A stretch of DNA of 32,526 bases from an uncultured Oscillospiraceae bacterium (GTDB lineage: Bacteria; Bacillota; Clostridia; Oscillospirales; Oscillospiraceae), in NCBI GenBank assembly GCA_944382995.1, contig CALWOF010000010.1, forward strand, positions 1 to 32,526. Reading direction: 5' to 3'. The notes below the pieces were generated by a model. That model ran no database searches. It saw only the letters and a list, made by a program, of their open reading frames with translations, and was not told where the DNA came from. Below, one piece after another: positions 8,031 to 17,015 of this stretch. The translations under genes and the position numbers were made by a program. Position 1 is the first letter of the stretch; each line of letters starts with the position of its first letter.

Positions 8031-9743
8031 TCAACCATAGGCCTCCATGGTCTGCATCTGGGTGAAGACCTCGTCTCCCTCTTCCACGCCGGACTTGATC
8101 TCCACATGGAAGTTGTCGGAGATGCCGATCTCCACCGGCACGGCCCAGAAGCCGCTCGGGATCTCCTCATCCATCATGGGGGTGTCGACGGCGTTGTCCG
8201 GCCGGTCGCCCTTGACGAACACCACGCTGAGAGAGGTGCCGTCCTCCTGCGTCACGGTCCGCACGCACTGGAGGGGCAGGATCAGGCAGTTGTCGTTCTC
8301 GCTGGCGGTGATGGTGTAGTCCACATAGCTGTTCACCTGGAGAGAGCCGTCCGCGTTGTCCGCCGCGATGGTGATGGGATAGGTAGCCACGCCGTTGTTG
8401 ACCGTGCTGGAGAGGCTGACGGTCTCCACCGTGCCGAAGCCCGGCGTGCCCCACTGGTCCAGGTCCACCGGCATCCCTGGCTTGATATAGCTGATGTTCC
8501 GCTCGTCCACATTGGCGGAGACGGTGATGACAGAGGTGTCGGAGATGGTGACCACCGTGGTGTTGGCGGCGATCTCGTCCCCGGGCAGGATGGTCAGGCC
8601 GATCACCGTGCCGTCGATGGGGGCCTTGGCGCTGCAGTTGGCCAGGTTCTCCTCGGCGGTCTTCAGCTCCTCCCGGGCGGTGTCCAGGTTCTGCTGGATG
8701 GTGAACAGCTGGCTCTCGCTCTCCTCGCCGTCGATCCGCACCAGCACCTGCCCCGGCGTCACCTGGAGATAGTCCACCAGACTGCTGGAGATGACGGTGC
8801 CGTCCACGGTGGACACCAGGTCCCCGGTGCGGTAGTACTCCAGCTTGCCGGCCTCGTAGGGATACACCGTCTCTCCGCCCACAGTGACCGTGGCGGAGGC
8901 CACCATCTCCGCCGTCAGGGCGCCCTCGTTCTCCACGATGATGTCCGCGGAGAAGAGCTTGGACCCCTCCGGCGTGATGCGGCTGACCATGTGGACCGCC
9001 TCCACCGTACCGGGGATGGAGGTCATCATGGCGGGGATGGAGACGTTCACCTTCTGCCCCGCGTACAGGTCGCCGGCGTAGGCATAGCTGTAGTACTGCT
9101 CCAGCCGCAGGCGGGTGTCATCGGACAGGACGGCCACCTTCTGGCCCTTGCTGATGGGGTCGCCGGGGTTCAGCGTCACAGTCTCCATCAGCTTGCCGGG
9201 ATAGGACGGGGACAGGTTCAGTCCCGCGATGTCCTTCTGGGCCTGGGAGAGCTGCTTCTCATAGCCCTCCACGTCGCTGCGCGCCTTCTGCACGGCGGAC
9301 TCCGCCGCCGGGGAGTCGATGGTGAACAGCGGTGTGCCGGCGGTGACGGTGTCTCCCTCGTTCACCAGCACATCCACCACCGTGCCGGCGGTGGTGAGGG
9401 TGATGGTCTCGCTGCTCTTGGCCTTGGTGAGGCCGCTGCCTTGGACGGTGGAGGTGATGGCACCGTACTGGACGATGTCCGTGACCACCTGGCTGTCCCC
9501 GCCGCCCTGGCCGCCGAAGAGCTTCAGCAGCACGCCGGCCAGGATGGCCAGGACCAGGACCACGGCCAGCAGCCGGATGTACTTGCGCCGCTTTTTGCGG
9601 GGCATCGCCTGCCACCGCTGCCGGAGCCCCGTCTTCTCTTTGACGGGAGCGGCGCTCTCCGCCTCCGCGGCCTCCATTGCCGGGGCAGCCGCGGGAACGG
9701 CCTGCTCCTGCTCCAGGTTTTCCAGGTCTTTGACTTCAGCCAT
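8031..9743 (-). CDS. HlyD/MacA-type membrane fusion (adaptor) protein
   Basis: First gene of the export operon, 570 residues. A cytoplasmic, Ala/Glu-rich N-terminus is followed by a Lys/Arg cluster (PRKKRRK, about 49-55) and one membrane helix (about 55-76). The extracytoplasmic part has several biotinyl-lipoyl-like half-motifs, for example GTVVDVLVNEGDTVTAGTPL (about 120-139), DGTVISSSLVDYLQVTPGQ and DGTVIGLTILPGDEIA, plus two segments likely to form hairpin coils, then beta-barrel domains. Canonical MacA proteins are nearer 370 residues, so this one is long and appears to carry extra lipoyl-type segments. In Gram-positive bacteria such adaptors partner with MacB-type permeases without an outer-membrane channel. 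GAGGAG lies 8 nt before the ATG. A promoter with two dyads sits directly upstream. Confidence 0.9.
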   Translation of the reverse strand: MAEVKDLENLEQEQAVPAAAPAMEAAEAESAAPVKEKTGLRQRWQAMPRKKRRKYIRLLAVVLVLAILAGVLLKLFGGQGGGDSQVVTDIVQYGAITSTVQGSGLTKAKSSETITLTTAGTVVDVLVNEGDTVTAGTPLFTIDSPAAESAVQKARSDVEGYEKQLSQAQKDIAGLNLSPSYPGKLMETVTLNPGDPISKGQKVAVLSDDTRLRLEQYYSYAYAGDLYAGQKVNVSIPAMMTSIPGTVEAVHMVSRITPEGSKLFSADIIVENEGALTAEMVASATVTVGGETVYPYEAGKLEYYRTGDLVSTVDGTVISSSLVDYLQVTPGQVLVRIDGEESESQLFTIQQNLDTAREELKTAEENLANCSAKAPIDGTVIGLTILPGDEIAANTTVVTISDTSVITVSANVDERNISYIKPGMPVDLDQWGTPGFGTVETVSLSSTVNNGVATYPITIAADNADGSLQVNSYVDYTITASENDNCLILPLQCVRTVTQEDGTSLSVVFVKGDRPDNAVDTPMMDEEIPSGFWAVPVEIGISDNFHVEIKSGVEEGDEVFTQMQTMEAYG

Positions 9744-9779
9744 GGCATGTACTCCTCTTCACGTTCTTGCAGATCATTC

Positions 9780-9804
9780 ACTGTACTGTCCATGGTAGTA
9801 CAGT
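9780..9804 (-). promoter_or_regulatory. Candidate operator in the export-operon promoter
   Basis: ACTGTACT (9780-9787) and AGTACAGT (9797-9804) are perfect 8-bp inverted arms around a 9-nt centre. On the minus strand the upstream arm overlaps the putative -10 (TGTACT, 9797-9802), and the rest covers the start region, where a repressor would block transcription. No regulator gene lies next to it. Confidence 0.6.
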
Positions 9805-9826
9805 TCTCCACGCAAAGCAATAACAA
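9797..9826 (-). promoter_or_regulatory. Probable promoter of the export operon
   Basis: On the minus strand TTGTTA (9821-9826) and TGTACT (9797-9802) are spaced by 18 bp. The hexamers match consensus only moderately, as expected for a regulated promoter. The transcript would have a leader of about 45-50 nt before the adaptor start. Confidence 0.45.
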
Positions 9827-9828
9827 AC

Positions 9829-9867
9829 CGGTTACAGTTTCCCGGCGCTCTGTATCTCTTGTAACCG
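9829..9867. promoter_or_regulatory. Second inverted repeat, upstream of the export-operon -35
   Basis: CGGTTACA (9829-9836) and TGTAACCG (9860-9867) are perfect 8-bp arms 23 bp apart. They lie directly upstream of the proposed -35 hexamer, where an activator would bind. An AACCGGTT palindrome (9826-9833) overlaps one arm. Confidence 0.45.
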
Positions 9868-9881
9868 ACTCGAAACGGCGC

Positions 9882-9919
9882 GAAAAGACGCCCCCCCCGC
9901 AGCTGGGGAGCGTCTTTTC
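9882..9919. terminator. Intrinsic terminator after the TRAP permease gene
   Basis: GAAAAGACGC (9882-9891) pairs with GCGTCTTTTC (9910-9919), and adjacent C and G runs extend the stem. The T4 tract lies inside the stem end on both strands, so it could act in either direction; its location fits the end of the TRAP operon. Confidence 0.8.
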
Positions 9920-9957
9920 TCACGTATTTTACAGGGTCTGCGGACCGCGCAGGCCGT

Positions 9958-11988
9958 TCAGGCCGCCGCAGCGCGCCGGGCGCTCAGCCGCTGATAGAGC
10001 AGGATGCCCAGCACCAGCACAAAGCCGATGATGTCGCTGACCGTGCCGGGGATCATCATGCACAGGCCGCCCACCGCCATGGCCAGCCGCAGCACCAGGG
10101 GGATCGGCCGATAGAGATACCCGTTGAGGGCGGCCGCCACGCCGAAGATGCCGAACAGGGCGGTGATGCAGATCTGCACCACCTGGAAGGCGCTGGACAC
10201 ATCCACGAAGAGCATCTGCGGGCTGATGGCGAAGATATAGGGCACGATAAAGGCCGCGATGGCCAGCTTCGTGGCGTTGAAGCCGGTCTTCATGGGGTCC
10301 GCCTTGGCGATGGCGCTGCCGGCGTAGGCCGCCAGGGCCACCGGCGGGGTGATGTCCGCCACGATGCCGAAGTAGAACACGAAGAAGTGGGCCGCCATCT
10401 TGGTGACGCCGATGGAGGGGTCCATCAGGATGGGGGCGCAGGTGGCCGCCATGATGCAGTAGTTGGCGGTGGTGGGCACGCCCATGCCCAGCACGATGCA
10501 GCAGATCATGGTCAGCACCAGGGCGATGATCATGTGGCCGCCGGAGAGGCTGACGATGGTGCTCAGCAGCTTGGAGGCCAGGCCCGTCACCGTGATGCAG
10601 CCGGAGATGATGCCGGCCACGCCGCAGGCCACCGCCACGGTGATGGAGCCCTTGGCGCCGCCCTCCAGAGCGTCGATGATCTTGCCGAAGGTGAGGAAGT
10701 CATCCCGGTTCTCGCTCTTGCCGGCGATCTCCACCACGTTGTTGAGCAGGCCCACCGCCACGGCCGCCACGATGGCGATGGCGGCGGAGAAGGCCATGGT
10801 GTACATATTGGTGGAGACCATGATCACCAGCAGCACCAGGGGCGCCAGCAGGTAGATCTTGGGCAGCAGCCGGCGGATGCGGGGCAGCTGGTCCCGGGGG
10901 ATGCCCTTCAGGCCCAGCTTCTTGGCCTCCAGATGGACGGCGATGTAGATGCCGGTGAAATACAGCACCGCCGGCAGGATGGCCCGCATGGCGATGGTGC
11001 CGTAGGGCTCGCCGGTGAACTCCGCCATCAGGAAGGCCGCGGCGCCCATGATGGGCGGCATGATCTGCCCGCCGGTGGAGGCGGCCGCCTCCACGGCGCC
11101 GGCGAACTCCGGCTTGTAGCCCGTCTTCTTCATCATGGGGATGGTGACGGAGCCGGTGGTGACGGTGTTGCCCACGGAGGAGCCGGACACCATGCCGCAC
11201 AGGGCGGAGGAGATGACCGCCACCTTGGCGGGGCCGCCGGGGGCGGCGCCGGCCACGGCATTGGCCAGGTTGATGAAGAACTGGGCGATGCCGGTCCGCT
11301 CCAGGAAGGCCCCGAAGATGATGAACACCACGATGAACTTGGCGCACACGCTGATGGGGCCGCCGAAGATGCCGTTGAAGGTGTAGAACATGGTGCGGAT
11401 GACCTGATAGAGGGTCATCTTCAGGTCCGCCGTGCCGCCCAGGTTGAAGAAGGTGTAGACCAGCAGCACACCGGCCACGCACAGGATGGGCAGGCCCACG
11501 CACCGGCGGCACAGCTCCACCAGCGCCAGGATGCCGATGAGGCCCACGATCATGTACAGGTCGTTCTGCATGACCCGGGCGGACATCTGCACCACGTTCT
11601 CCGCGTTGACGGCGTAGAAGAAATAGGCGCCGGGGCCCGCGATCAGCAGCACGATGTCGTACCAGGGCATGTGGTTGACCCGCTCATCCCCCTTCCTGGC
11701 CGGGAAGGTCAGAAAGCCGAACAGCAGGATCAGGCCCACGAACACGGGCAGCCGTACCTCCTGCCGGGTGGAGAGAAACACGGTGTCGATGATGCAGTAG
11801 ACGGAAAAGAACACCATCAGCCAGCGGATTACCAGCTTGGGCGTTCCCTCCCAGACCCGGGTGTTGGACTCCCGGTCGTATTTTTTCATGACCGCCTCCA
11901 CATCGGCGGCGGTCCCCACGGAGGTGTCGTGCTCGTCGACCTGCGCCGGCTGCACGGGCTCCGTCTTGTCCTTTTTGAACAGTGCCAT
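9958..11988 (-). CDS. TAXI-type TRAP transporter, fused DctQ-DctM permease
   Basis: A 676-residue polytopic membrane protein. After a polar N-terminus of about 55 residues come four helices of the small (DctQ-like) part and then the large DctM-like part with repeated Gly-rich segments such as SSALCGMVSGSSVGNTVTTG and GGQIMPPIMGAAAFLMAEF, hallmarks of the fused TRAP permease. These are secondary, usually sodium-driven, importers working with an extracytoplasmic receptor, here the TAXI lipoprotein encoded just upstream. The start is well placed after AGAGGGGGA. The C-terminus ends in a short Ala/Arg tail. TAXI systems import small organic acids such as dicarboxylates or glutamate in characterised cases; the substrate here cannot be fixed from sequence. 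Confidence 0.94.
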   Translation of the reverse strand: MALFKKDKTEPVQPAQVDEHDTSVGTAADVEAVMKKYDRESNTRVWEGTPKLVIRWLMVFFSVYCIIDTVFLSTRQEVRLPVFVGLILLFGFLTFPARKGDERVNHMPWYDIVLLIAGPGAYFFYAVNAENVVQMSARVMQNDLYMIVGLIGILALVELCRRCVGLPILCVAGVLLVYTFFNLGGTADLKMTLYQVIRTMFYTFNGIFGGPISVCAKFIVVFIIFGAFLERTGIAQFFINLANAVAGAAPGGPAKVAVISSALCGMVSGSSVGNTVTTGSVTIPMMKKTGYKPEFAGAVEAAASTGGQIMPPIMGAAAFLMAEFTGEPYGTIAMRAILPAVLYFTGIYIAVHLEAKKLGLKGIPRDQLPRIRRLLPKIYLLAPLVLLVIMVSTNMYTMAFSAAIAIVAAVAVGLLNNVVEIAGKSENRDDFLTFGKIIDALEGGAKGSITVAVACGVAGIISGCITVTGLASKLLSTIVSLSGGHMIIALVLTMICCIVLGMGVPTTANYCIMAATCAPILMDPSIGVTKMAAHFFVFYFGIVADITPPVALAAYAGSAIAKADPMKTGFNATKLAIAAFIVPYIFAISPQMLFVDVSSAFQVVQICITALFGIFGVAAALNGYLYRPIPLVLRLAMAVGGLCMMIPGTVSDIIGFVLVLGILLYQRLSARRAAAA

Positions 11989-12044
11989 AGGGTCCCCCTC
12001 TTTTTCTCATGGTCTGCTCTCCGGCCGCCTCCGGGCCGAAAGCA

Positions 12045-12077
12045 GGGAACTACGGCGGCGCTGCCGCCGTAGTTCCC
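12045..12077 (-). other. 15-bp hairpin between TRAP receptor and permease genes
   Basis: A perfect stem (12045-12059 with 12063-12077, 3-nt loop) in the 111-bp gap, without a U-tract. Such structures commonly stabilise the upstream mRNA or partly stop transcription, giving more receptor than permease. Confidence 0.75.
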
Positions 12078-12099
12078 GGATCAGGCGCTTCGCCCAGGA

Positions 12100-13143
12100 T
12101 CACTTGGTGGGCACTTCAAAGCCCTTTTCCGCGAAGTATCTGGCGGCACCGGCGTGATAGGGCACCGCGGTGACACCGGCGGCAAACTCCAGATCCAGCT
12201 CCTTGCCCTTGTCGTGGGACTGAGCCAGGGCGTCCATGTTCTCAAAGATGGTGTAGCAGATGTTGTACACATCGTCCTCGGACACATCGTCCCGGGCGAT
12301 GACGGTGGCCACCACGGCCACGGTCTTGGTCTCGGGGATGCCCTCATAGGTGCCCTCGGGGATCACATACTCCTCATAGTAGGGAGAGCTCTCCTGGAGC
12401 TTGGCGATGTGCTCGTCATCCAGGCCCACCAGATAGGTGTCCTTGGCGGTGGCCAGGGTGGTAACGGCCACGGTGGGGGCGCCGGCCACCACGAAGGCGG
12501 CGTCGATCTTGCCGTCCTGCAGGGAGTCGGCGCTGTTGCCGAAGTCCTGGTACTGGGCGGTGATGTCATCTTCGGTCAGGCCGTAGGCGGCCAGGATGTC
12601 CAGGGCGTTGTAGTACACGCCGGAACCGGAGGCGCCGATGGAGACGGTCTTGCCCTTCAGGTCCGCCACAGACTTGATGTCCGGGTCGCAGGTGACGATC
12701 TGCACCTGCTCCATGTACAGGGCGGCCACGGTGGAGAAGTCCGAATAGGGGAAGCCCTCGAACAGCCGCTCGCCGTTGTAGGCGTAGCTCATCACGTCAG
12801 ACTGGACGAAGCCCAGCTGGGCCACGTTCATCTGCATCTGCTCGATGTTGTCCTGAGAGCCGTTGGAGACCACGGCGGTGACCTTGGTGTTGTCGCTGTT
12901 GGTGGTGATGGCCTGGGCCAGCACGCTGCCGAAGCCGTAGTAGGTGCCCTGGTCGCTGCCGGTGCGGAACTTCAGCTCCGTGCCGGAGCCGGTGACGGAG
13001 GAGACGTTCCAGTCGGTCTGGACGGTCTCCGTCCCCGCATCCGCGCCGCCGTCGGGCTCAGCGGTGTCGGCGGTGCCGCCGCAGCCGGTCAGGACGGAGA
13101 GCAGCATCAGTGCCGTCAGGCACAGGGATAAAAGCTTCTTCAT
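12100..13143 (-). CDS. TAXI-family TRAP transporter solute receptor (lipoprotein)
   Basis: A 347-residue binding protein. The signal peptide ends in the lipobox LTGC, so C21 should be lipidated and the mature protein tethered to the outer face of the membrane. The body has the TAXI family features FRTGSDQGTYYGFGSVLA and ADLKGKTVSIGASGSGVYYNA (split across the ligand cleft) with a type II binding-protein fold. It would deliver its ligand to the fused permease encoded 111 bp downstream. The start at 13143 is chosen because it begins a canonical signal peptide and has AGAGGAAA upstream; an earlier start would add 21 charged residues. A near-consensus promoter lies 52-80 bp upstream. Family assignment is firm, ligand unknown. 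Confidence 0.94.
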   Translation of the reverse strand: MKKLLSLCLTALMLLSVLTGCGGTADTAEPDGGADAGTETVQTDWNVSSVTGSGTELKFRTGSDQGTYYGFGSVLAQAITTNSDNTKVTAVVSNGSQDNIEQMQMNVAQLGFVQSDVMSYAYNGERLFEGFPYSDFSTVAALYMEQVQIVTCDPDIKSVADLKGKTVSIGASGSGVYYNALDILAAYGLTEDDITAQYQDFGNSADSLQDGKIDAAFVVAGAPTVAVTTLATAKDTYLVGLDDEHIAKLQESSPYYEEYVIPEGTYEGIPETKTVAVVATVIARDDVSEDDVYNICYTIFENMDALAQSHDKGKELDLEFAAGVTAVPYHAGAARYFAEKGFEVPTK

Positions 13144-13194
13144 GGCATGTTTCCTCTTTTCCTCTGTTTTGTCGTTCAATAGACTTACTTGCAC

Positions 13195-13223
13195 ATCATA
13201 CCGCAATTTCTTTCATTTTACAA
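13195..13223 (-). promoter_or_regulatory. SigA-like promoter of the TRAP operon
   Basis: TTGTAA (13218-13223), a 17-bp spacer and TATGAT (13195-13200) on the minus strand. The start would be near 13188, giving a 45-nt leader. The surrounding DNA is AT-rich compared with the window. Confidence 0.8.
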
Positions 13224-13330
13224 GGATTATTTTACATATTCTTTACGATTTGTGCAGGAATCTTTCTGCGCTCCTGCATTTCTTGCCTGGCAGCCCGGTT
13301 TTTTTGAAGGCATTCCTGCAAGTGCGCCGC

Positions 13331-13370
13331 AAAAAAGCCGGGAGGCCGGTCCAGATGGACCGGCCTCCCG
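13331..13370 (-). terminator. Intrinsic terminator of pyruvate carboxylase gene
   Basis: A perfect 13-bp stem (13340-13352 with 13357-13369, loop AGAT) followed on the minus strand by GGC and six Ts. It lies 25 bp beyond the stop of the carboxylase gene. Confidence 0.92.
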
Positions 13371-13394
13371 CAGGAGCAGCGCCGAAGCGCGCCG

Positions 13395-16300
13395 TTATTT
13401 GATGACCATGAGGAGCTGGCCGCCCTTGACGGTCTCGCCCTCCTTCACCAGGATCTCTGCCACCGTGCCGGACATCCGGGCGGTGATGGCGGTCTCCATC
13501 TTCATGGCCTCGATGGTGGCCAGGGTCTGGTTGACCTCCACGGTGTCGCCCACCTTGACGCCCAGCTTGCTGACGGCGCCGGGGATGGAGGAGCCCACCT
13601 GGCTCTTGTCCTCCGGGTCCGCCATGGGGACCTTGACGATGTTCTTCTGGGCCTCCTCGTCGGGCACCTGGACCTCCCGGCGGATGCCGTTGAGCTCGAA
13701 GATGACCGTGCGCATGCCCTCCTTGTCCACCTCGCCAAGGCCCAGGTACTTGATGACCAGGGTCTTGCCGTCGGCGATGTTGACCTTGTTGGTCTCGCCC
13801 ACCGCCAGGCCATGGAAGAACACGTGGCTGCCCAGCCGCATGATGTAGCCGTACTCCTTCTGGTTCTTGACATAGTCCTCCACCACCTTGGGATACAGGC
13901 AGTAGCTGAGGACCGCCCGCCAAGAGGGATCGGGGTCAAAGGAGAGCATCTCCCGCTTCTTCTCCTCGAAGTCCACGGGGGGCAGCAACTCGCCGGGGCG
14001 GCAGGTGATGGGCTTCTTGCCCTTGAGCACCACCCGCTGCAGATCCTTGGGGAACCCGCCGGCGGGCTGGCCCATCATGCCGGAGAAGTAGCTGACAGCG
14101 GAGTCGGGGAAGGCCAGGCCCTCTCCCTTTTCCACGATGTTCTCCGGCGTCAGGTTGTTCTGGGTCATGAAGATGGCCAGGTCGCCCACCATCTTGCTGG
14201 AGGGGGTCACCTTCACGATGTCGCCCAGCATCTCGTTGACCTTCCGGTAGTTCTCCTTGACCTCCAGGAACCGGTCGCCCAGGCCCAGGGACTCCACCTG
14301 GGGCTTCAGGTTGGTGTACTGGCCGCCGGGGATCTCATAGCGGTAGATGTCCGCGTTGCTGCACTGGAGGCCCGTCTCAAAGGAGTCGTACCGCTTGCGG
14401 ACGTCCTCCCAGTAATCCGTCAGGTACTGGAGCCGGTCCAGGTCCAGGCCGGTGTCCCGCTCCGTGCCCTGCAGGGCCGCCACCACGGCGTTGAGAGAGG
14501 GCTGGCTGGTGGTGCCCGCCATGGAGCTGATGGCGCAGTCCACCACGTCCACGCCGGCCTCCGCCGCCAGCAGATAGGCGGCCACCTGGTTGCCGGAGGT
14601 GTCGTGGGTGTGGAGCTGGATGGGGATGCCGATCTCCTGCTTCAGGGTGGAGACCAGCTTCTTGGCGGCATAGGGCTTCAGCACGCCGGACATATCCTTG
14701 ATGGCCAGCATGTGGGCGCCCCGGTGCTCCAGCTCCTTGGCCAGGTCCACATAGTATTTCAGGGTGTAGCGGTCCCGCTTGGGGTCCAGGATGTCGCCGG
14801 TGTAGCAGATGGTGGCCTGGCAGATCTTGTCCTGCTTCAGGACCTCGTCCATGGCCACTTCCATGCCGGGGATCCAGTTGAGGGAGTCGAACACCCGGAA
14901 CACGTCGATGCCGCTGCGGGCGGCCTCCTTGATGAACTCCCGGATGACGTTGTCGGGATAGTTGGTGTAGCCCACGGCGTTGGCGCCCCGCAGCAGCATC
15001 TGCAGCAGCAGGTTGGGGGCCTTCTCCCGGATCAGGTCCAGCCGCTCCCAGGGGGACTCATGCAGGAAGCGGTAGGCCACGTCGAAGGTGGCGCCGCCCC
15101 AGCACTCCAGGGAGAAGGCGTCCGCCAGGATCTCGCTGGTGCCCTCCATGCCCTTGACGATGTCCCGGGTGCGGACCCGGGTGGACAGCAGGGACTGGTG
15201 GGCGTCGCGGCAGGTGGTGTCGCAGATCAGCAGCTTCTTCTGGTCCTTGACCCAGTCGGCCACGGCCTTGGGGCCCTTGGCGTCCAGCATCTGCTTGAGG
15301 CCGTCGGGCCGGTTTCCGGTCACCGGCGGGAAGCGGCAGGGGTCGTACATCTTGTGGCCGTCCCGCTCCTTCACCACGATGTTCGCGATGTACTTGAGCA
15401 TCTTGGTGGCCCGGTCCTGGCCCTCGTCCAGCCGGAAGAGCTCCGGCGTCTCGTCGATGAACTTGGTGTGGCAGCCCCCCGCCAGGAAGGTGGGGTTCTG
15501 GAGGATGTTGGAGATGAAGGCGATGTTGGTCTTGACGCCGCGGATGTGGATCTCCCGGATGGCGCGGCCGGCCTTCAGGCACACGCCCTGGAAGGTGTTG
15601 TCCCAGGTGGTGACCTTCAGCAGCAGGGAGTCATAGTAGGGGGAGATCTCACTGCCCACGCCGGCGGTGGCGGCGTCCAGCCGGACGCCGAAGCCGCCGG
15701 GAGAGCGGTAGGAGGTGATCTTTCCGGTGTCGGGGGCGAAGTTGTTGGCCGGGTCCTCGGTGGTGACACGGCACTGGATGGCATAGCCGTTCAGGCGGAT
15801 ATCGCTCTGCTTCTTGATGCCGATGCGCGGGTCGCTGAGGGGGAGCCCCTCGGCAATCAGGATCTGGGAGCGGACGATGTCGAGGCCCGTCACCATCTCG
15901 GTGACAGTGTGCTCCACCTGGATGCGGGGGTTCATCTCGATGAAGTAGTGATGCCCCTCCTTGTCCACCAGGAACTCCAGGGTGCCGGCGTTCACATAGC
16001 CCACGTGCTTTGCGATCTTCACCGCATCCTCGTACAGAGCCTCCCGGATCTTCTTGTCCACAGAGAAGGCGGGGGCGAACTCCACCACCTTCTGGTAGCG
16101 CCGCTGGAGAGAGCAGTCACGCTCAAAGAGATGGACCACGTTCCCGTGCTCGTCGCCCAGCACCTGCACCTCGATGTGCTTGGGCTCCACCAGGAACTTC
16201 TCCATGAAGATGTCGTCGTTGCCGAAGGCCTTCTTGGCCTCGGCCTTCACCAGGTCGAAGTTGGTGCCCACCTCTTCCACGGTGTCGCAGCGGCGCATGC

Positions 16301-16811
16301 CGCGGCCGCCGCCGCCGGCGGCCGCCTTTAGGATCACGGGGAAGCCGAACTCCATGGCCAGCTTCTGGGCCTCCTCCCGGCTCTTGAGGGGCTCGGTGGT
16401 GCCGGGGGTGGTGGCCACGCCGCAGGCCACCGCCATCTGCTTGGCGGAGAGCTTGTCGCCCATCAGGTCCAGAATCTGGGAAGAGGGACCGATGAACTTG
16501 ATGCCTGCGGCCTCGCAGGCCCGGGCGAAGTCGGCGTTCTCACTGAGGAAGCCGTAGCCGGGGTGGATGGCGTCCGCCCCGTGCTTTTTGGCCAGCTCGA
16601 TGATGCGGGGGATATCCAGATAGGCGCCCAGGGGGCTCTCGTTTTCACCGATCAGATAGGACTCGTCAGCGGCGGTGCGGAAGAGGCTGTACATATCCTC
16701 GTTGGAGTAGATGGCAATGGTCTGGAGGCCCAGGTCGTGACAGGCCCGGAAGATCCGCATGGCGATCTCTCCCCGGTTGGCCACCAGGACCTTTTTGAAT
16801 GTTTGGCTCAT
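13395..16811 (-). CDS. pyc: Pyruvate carboxylase
   Basis: Biotin enzyme that makes oxaloacetate from pyruvate, bicarbonate and ATP. At 1138 residues it is full length, a single chain in the order biotin carboxylase (about 1-460, with ATP-grasp loop AAAGGGGRGMRRC and FIEMNPRIQVEHTVTE), carboxyltransferase (about 530-800, with CDTTCRDAHQSLLSTRVRT and the metal-site LHTHDTSG), allosteric/linker region and C-terminal biotin carrier domain. The biotinylated lysine should be K1104 in EAMKMET. The start at 16811 is set by AAGGAGG 8 nt upstream and by alignment with the family N-terminus (FKKVLVANRGEIA); the frame stays open 47 codons further upstream but that stretch is not protein-like. Monocistronic, with its own promoter and terminator. 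It would feed the TCA arm, aspartate synthesis or gluconeogenesis. Confidence 0.98.
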   Translation of the reverse strand: MSQTFKKVLVANRGEIAMRIFRACHDLGLQTIAIYSNEDMYSLFRTAADESYLIGENESPLGAYLDIPRIIELAKKHGADAIHPGYGFLSENADFARACEAAGIKFIGPSSQILDLMGDKLSAKQMAVACGVATTPGTTEPLKSREEAQKLAMEFGFPVILKAAAGGGGRGMRRCDTVEEVGTNFDLVKAEAKKAFGNDDIFMEKFLVEPKHIEVQVLGDEHGNVVHLFERDCSLQRRYQKVVEFAPAFSVDKKIREALYEDAVKIAKHVGYVNAGTLEFLVDKEGHHYFIEMNPRIQVEHTVTEMVTGLDIVRSQILIAEGLPLSDPRIGIKKQSDIRLNGYAIQCRVTTEDPANNFAPDTGKITSYRSPGGFGVRLDAATAGVGSEISPYYDSLLLKVTTWDNTFQGVCLKAGRAIREIHIRGVKTNIAFISNILQNPTFLAGGCHTKFIDETPELFRLDEGQDRATKMLKYIANIVVKERDGHKMYDPCRFPPVTGNRPDGLKQMLDAKGPKAVADWVKDQKKLLICDTTCRDAHQSLLSTRVRTRDIVKGMEGTSEILADAFSLECWGGATFDVAYRFLHESPWERLDLIREKAPNLLLQMLLRGANAVGYTNYPDNVIREFIKEAARSGIDVFRVFDSLNWIPGMEVAMDEVLKQDKICQATICYTGDILDPKRDRYTLKYYVDLAKELEHRGAHMLAIKDMSGVLKPYAAKKLVSTLKQEIGIPIQLHTHDTSGNQVAAYLLAAEAGVDVVDCAISSMAGTTSQPSLNAVVAALQGTERDTGLDLDRLQYLTDYWEDVRKRYDSFETGLQCSNADIYRYEIPGGQYTNLKPQVESLGLGDRFLEVKENYRKVNEMLGDIVKVTPSSKMVGDLAIFMTQNNLTPENIVEKGEGLAFPDSAVSYFSGMMGQPAGGFPKDLQRVVLKGKKPITCRPGELLPPVDFEEKKREMLSFDPDPSWRAVLSYCLYPKVVEDYVKNQKEYGYIMRLGSHVFFHGLAVGETNKVNIADGKTLVIKYLGLGEVDKEGMRTVIFELNGIRREVQVPDEEAQKNIVKVPMADPEDKSQVGSSIPGAVSKLGVKVGDTVEVNQTLATIEAMKMETAITARMSGTVAEILVKEGETVKGGQLLMVIK

Positions 16812-16869
16812 GGCTCGTTCCTCCTTACTTCCGCCGGCAGGCGGTAAATTCAACTTTTCAGCAACTTTT

Positions 16870-16899
16870 ATTATATACCAACTCCGCCGCCGGTTGCAA
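16870..16899 (-). promoter_or_regulatory. SigA-like promoter of pyc
   Basis: TTGCAA (16894-16899), an 18-bp spacer and a consensus TATAAT (16870-16875) on the minus strand. The start is expected near 16863, with a leader of about 50 nt. The -35 sits inside an 8-bp palindrome GTTGCAAC. Confidence 0.78.
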
Positions 16900-17015
16900 C
16901 GGCTTCCGGCAGCTCCCGGGCAAATTTGTCTGCCCGGTACAATTTTACGCAAATTTACTTAACACTTTGTCTATTTCAGCAGGGCTTATGTCCGCCATCA
17001 CCGGGCGGCCGCGCA

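Noticed and set aside
13812..16331. An 839-codon plus-strand open frame opposite pyruvate carboxylase
   Set aside because: Antisense shadow of a well-conserved enzyme, biased composition and no domain.
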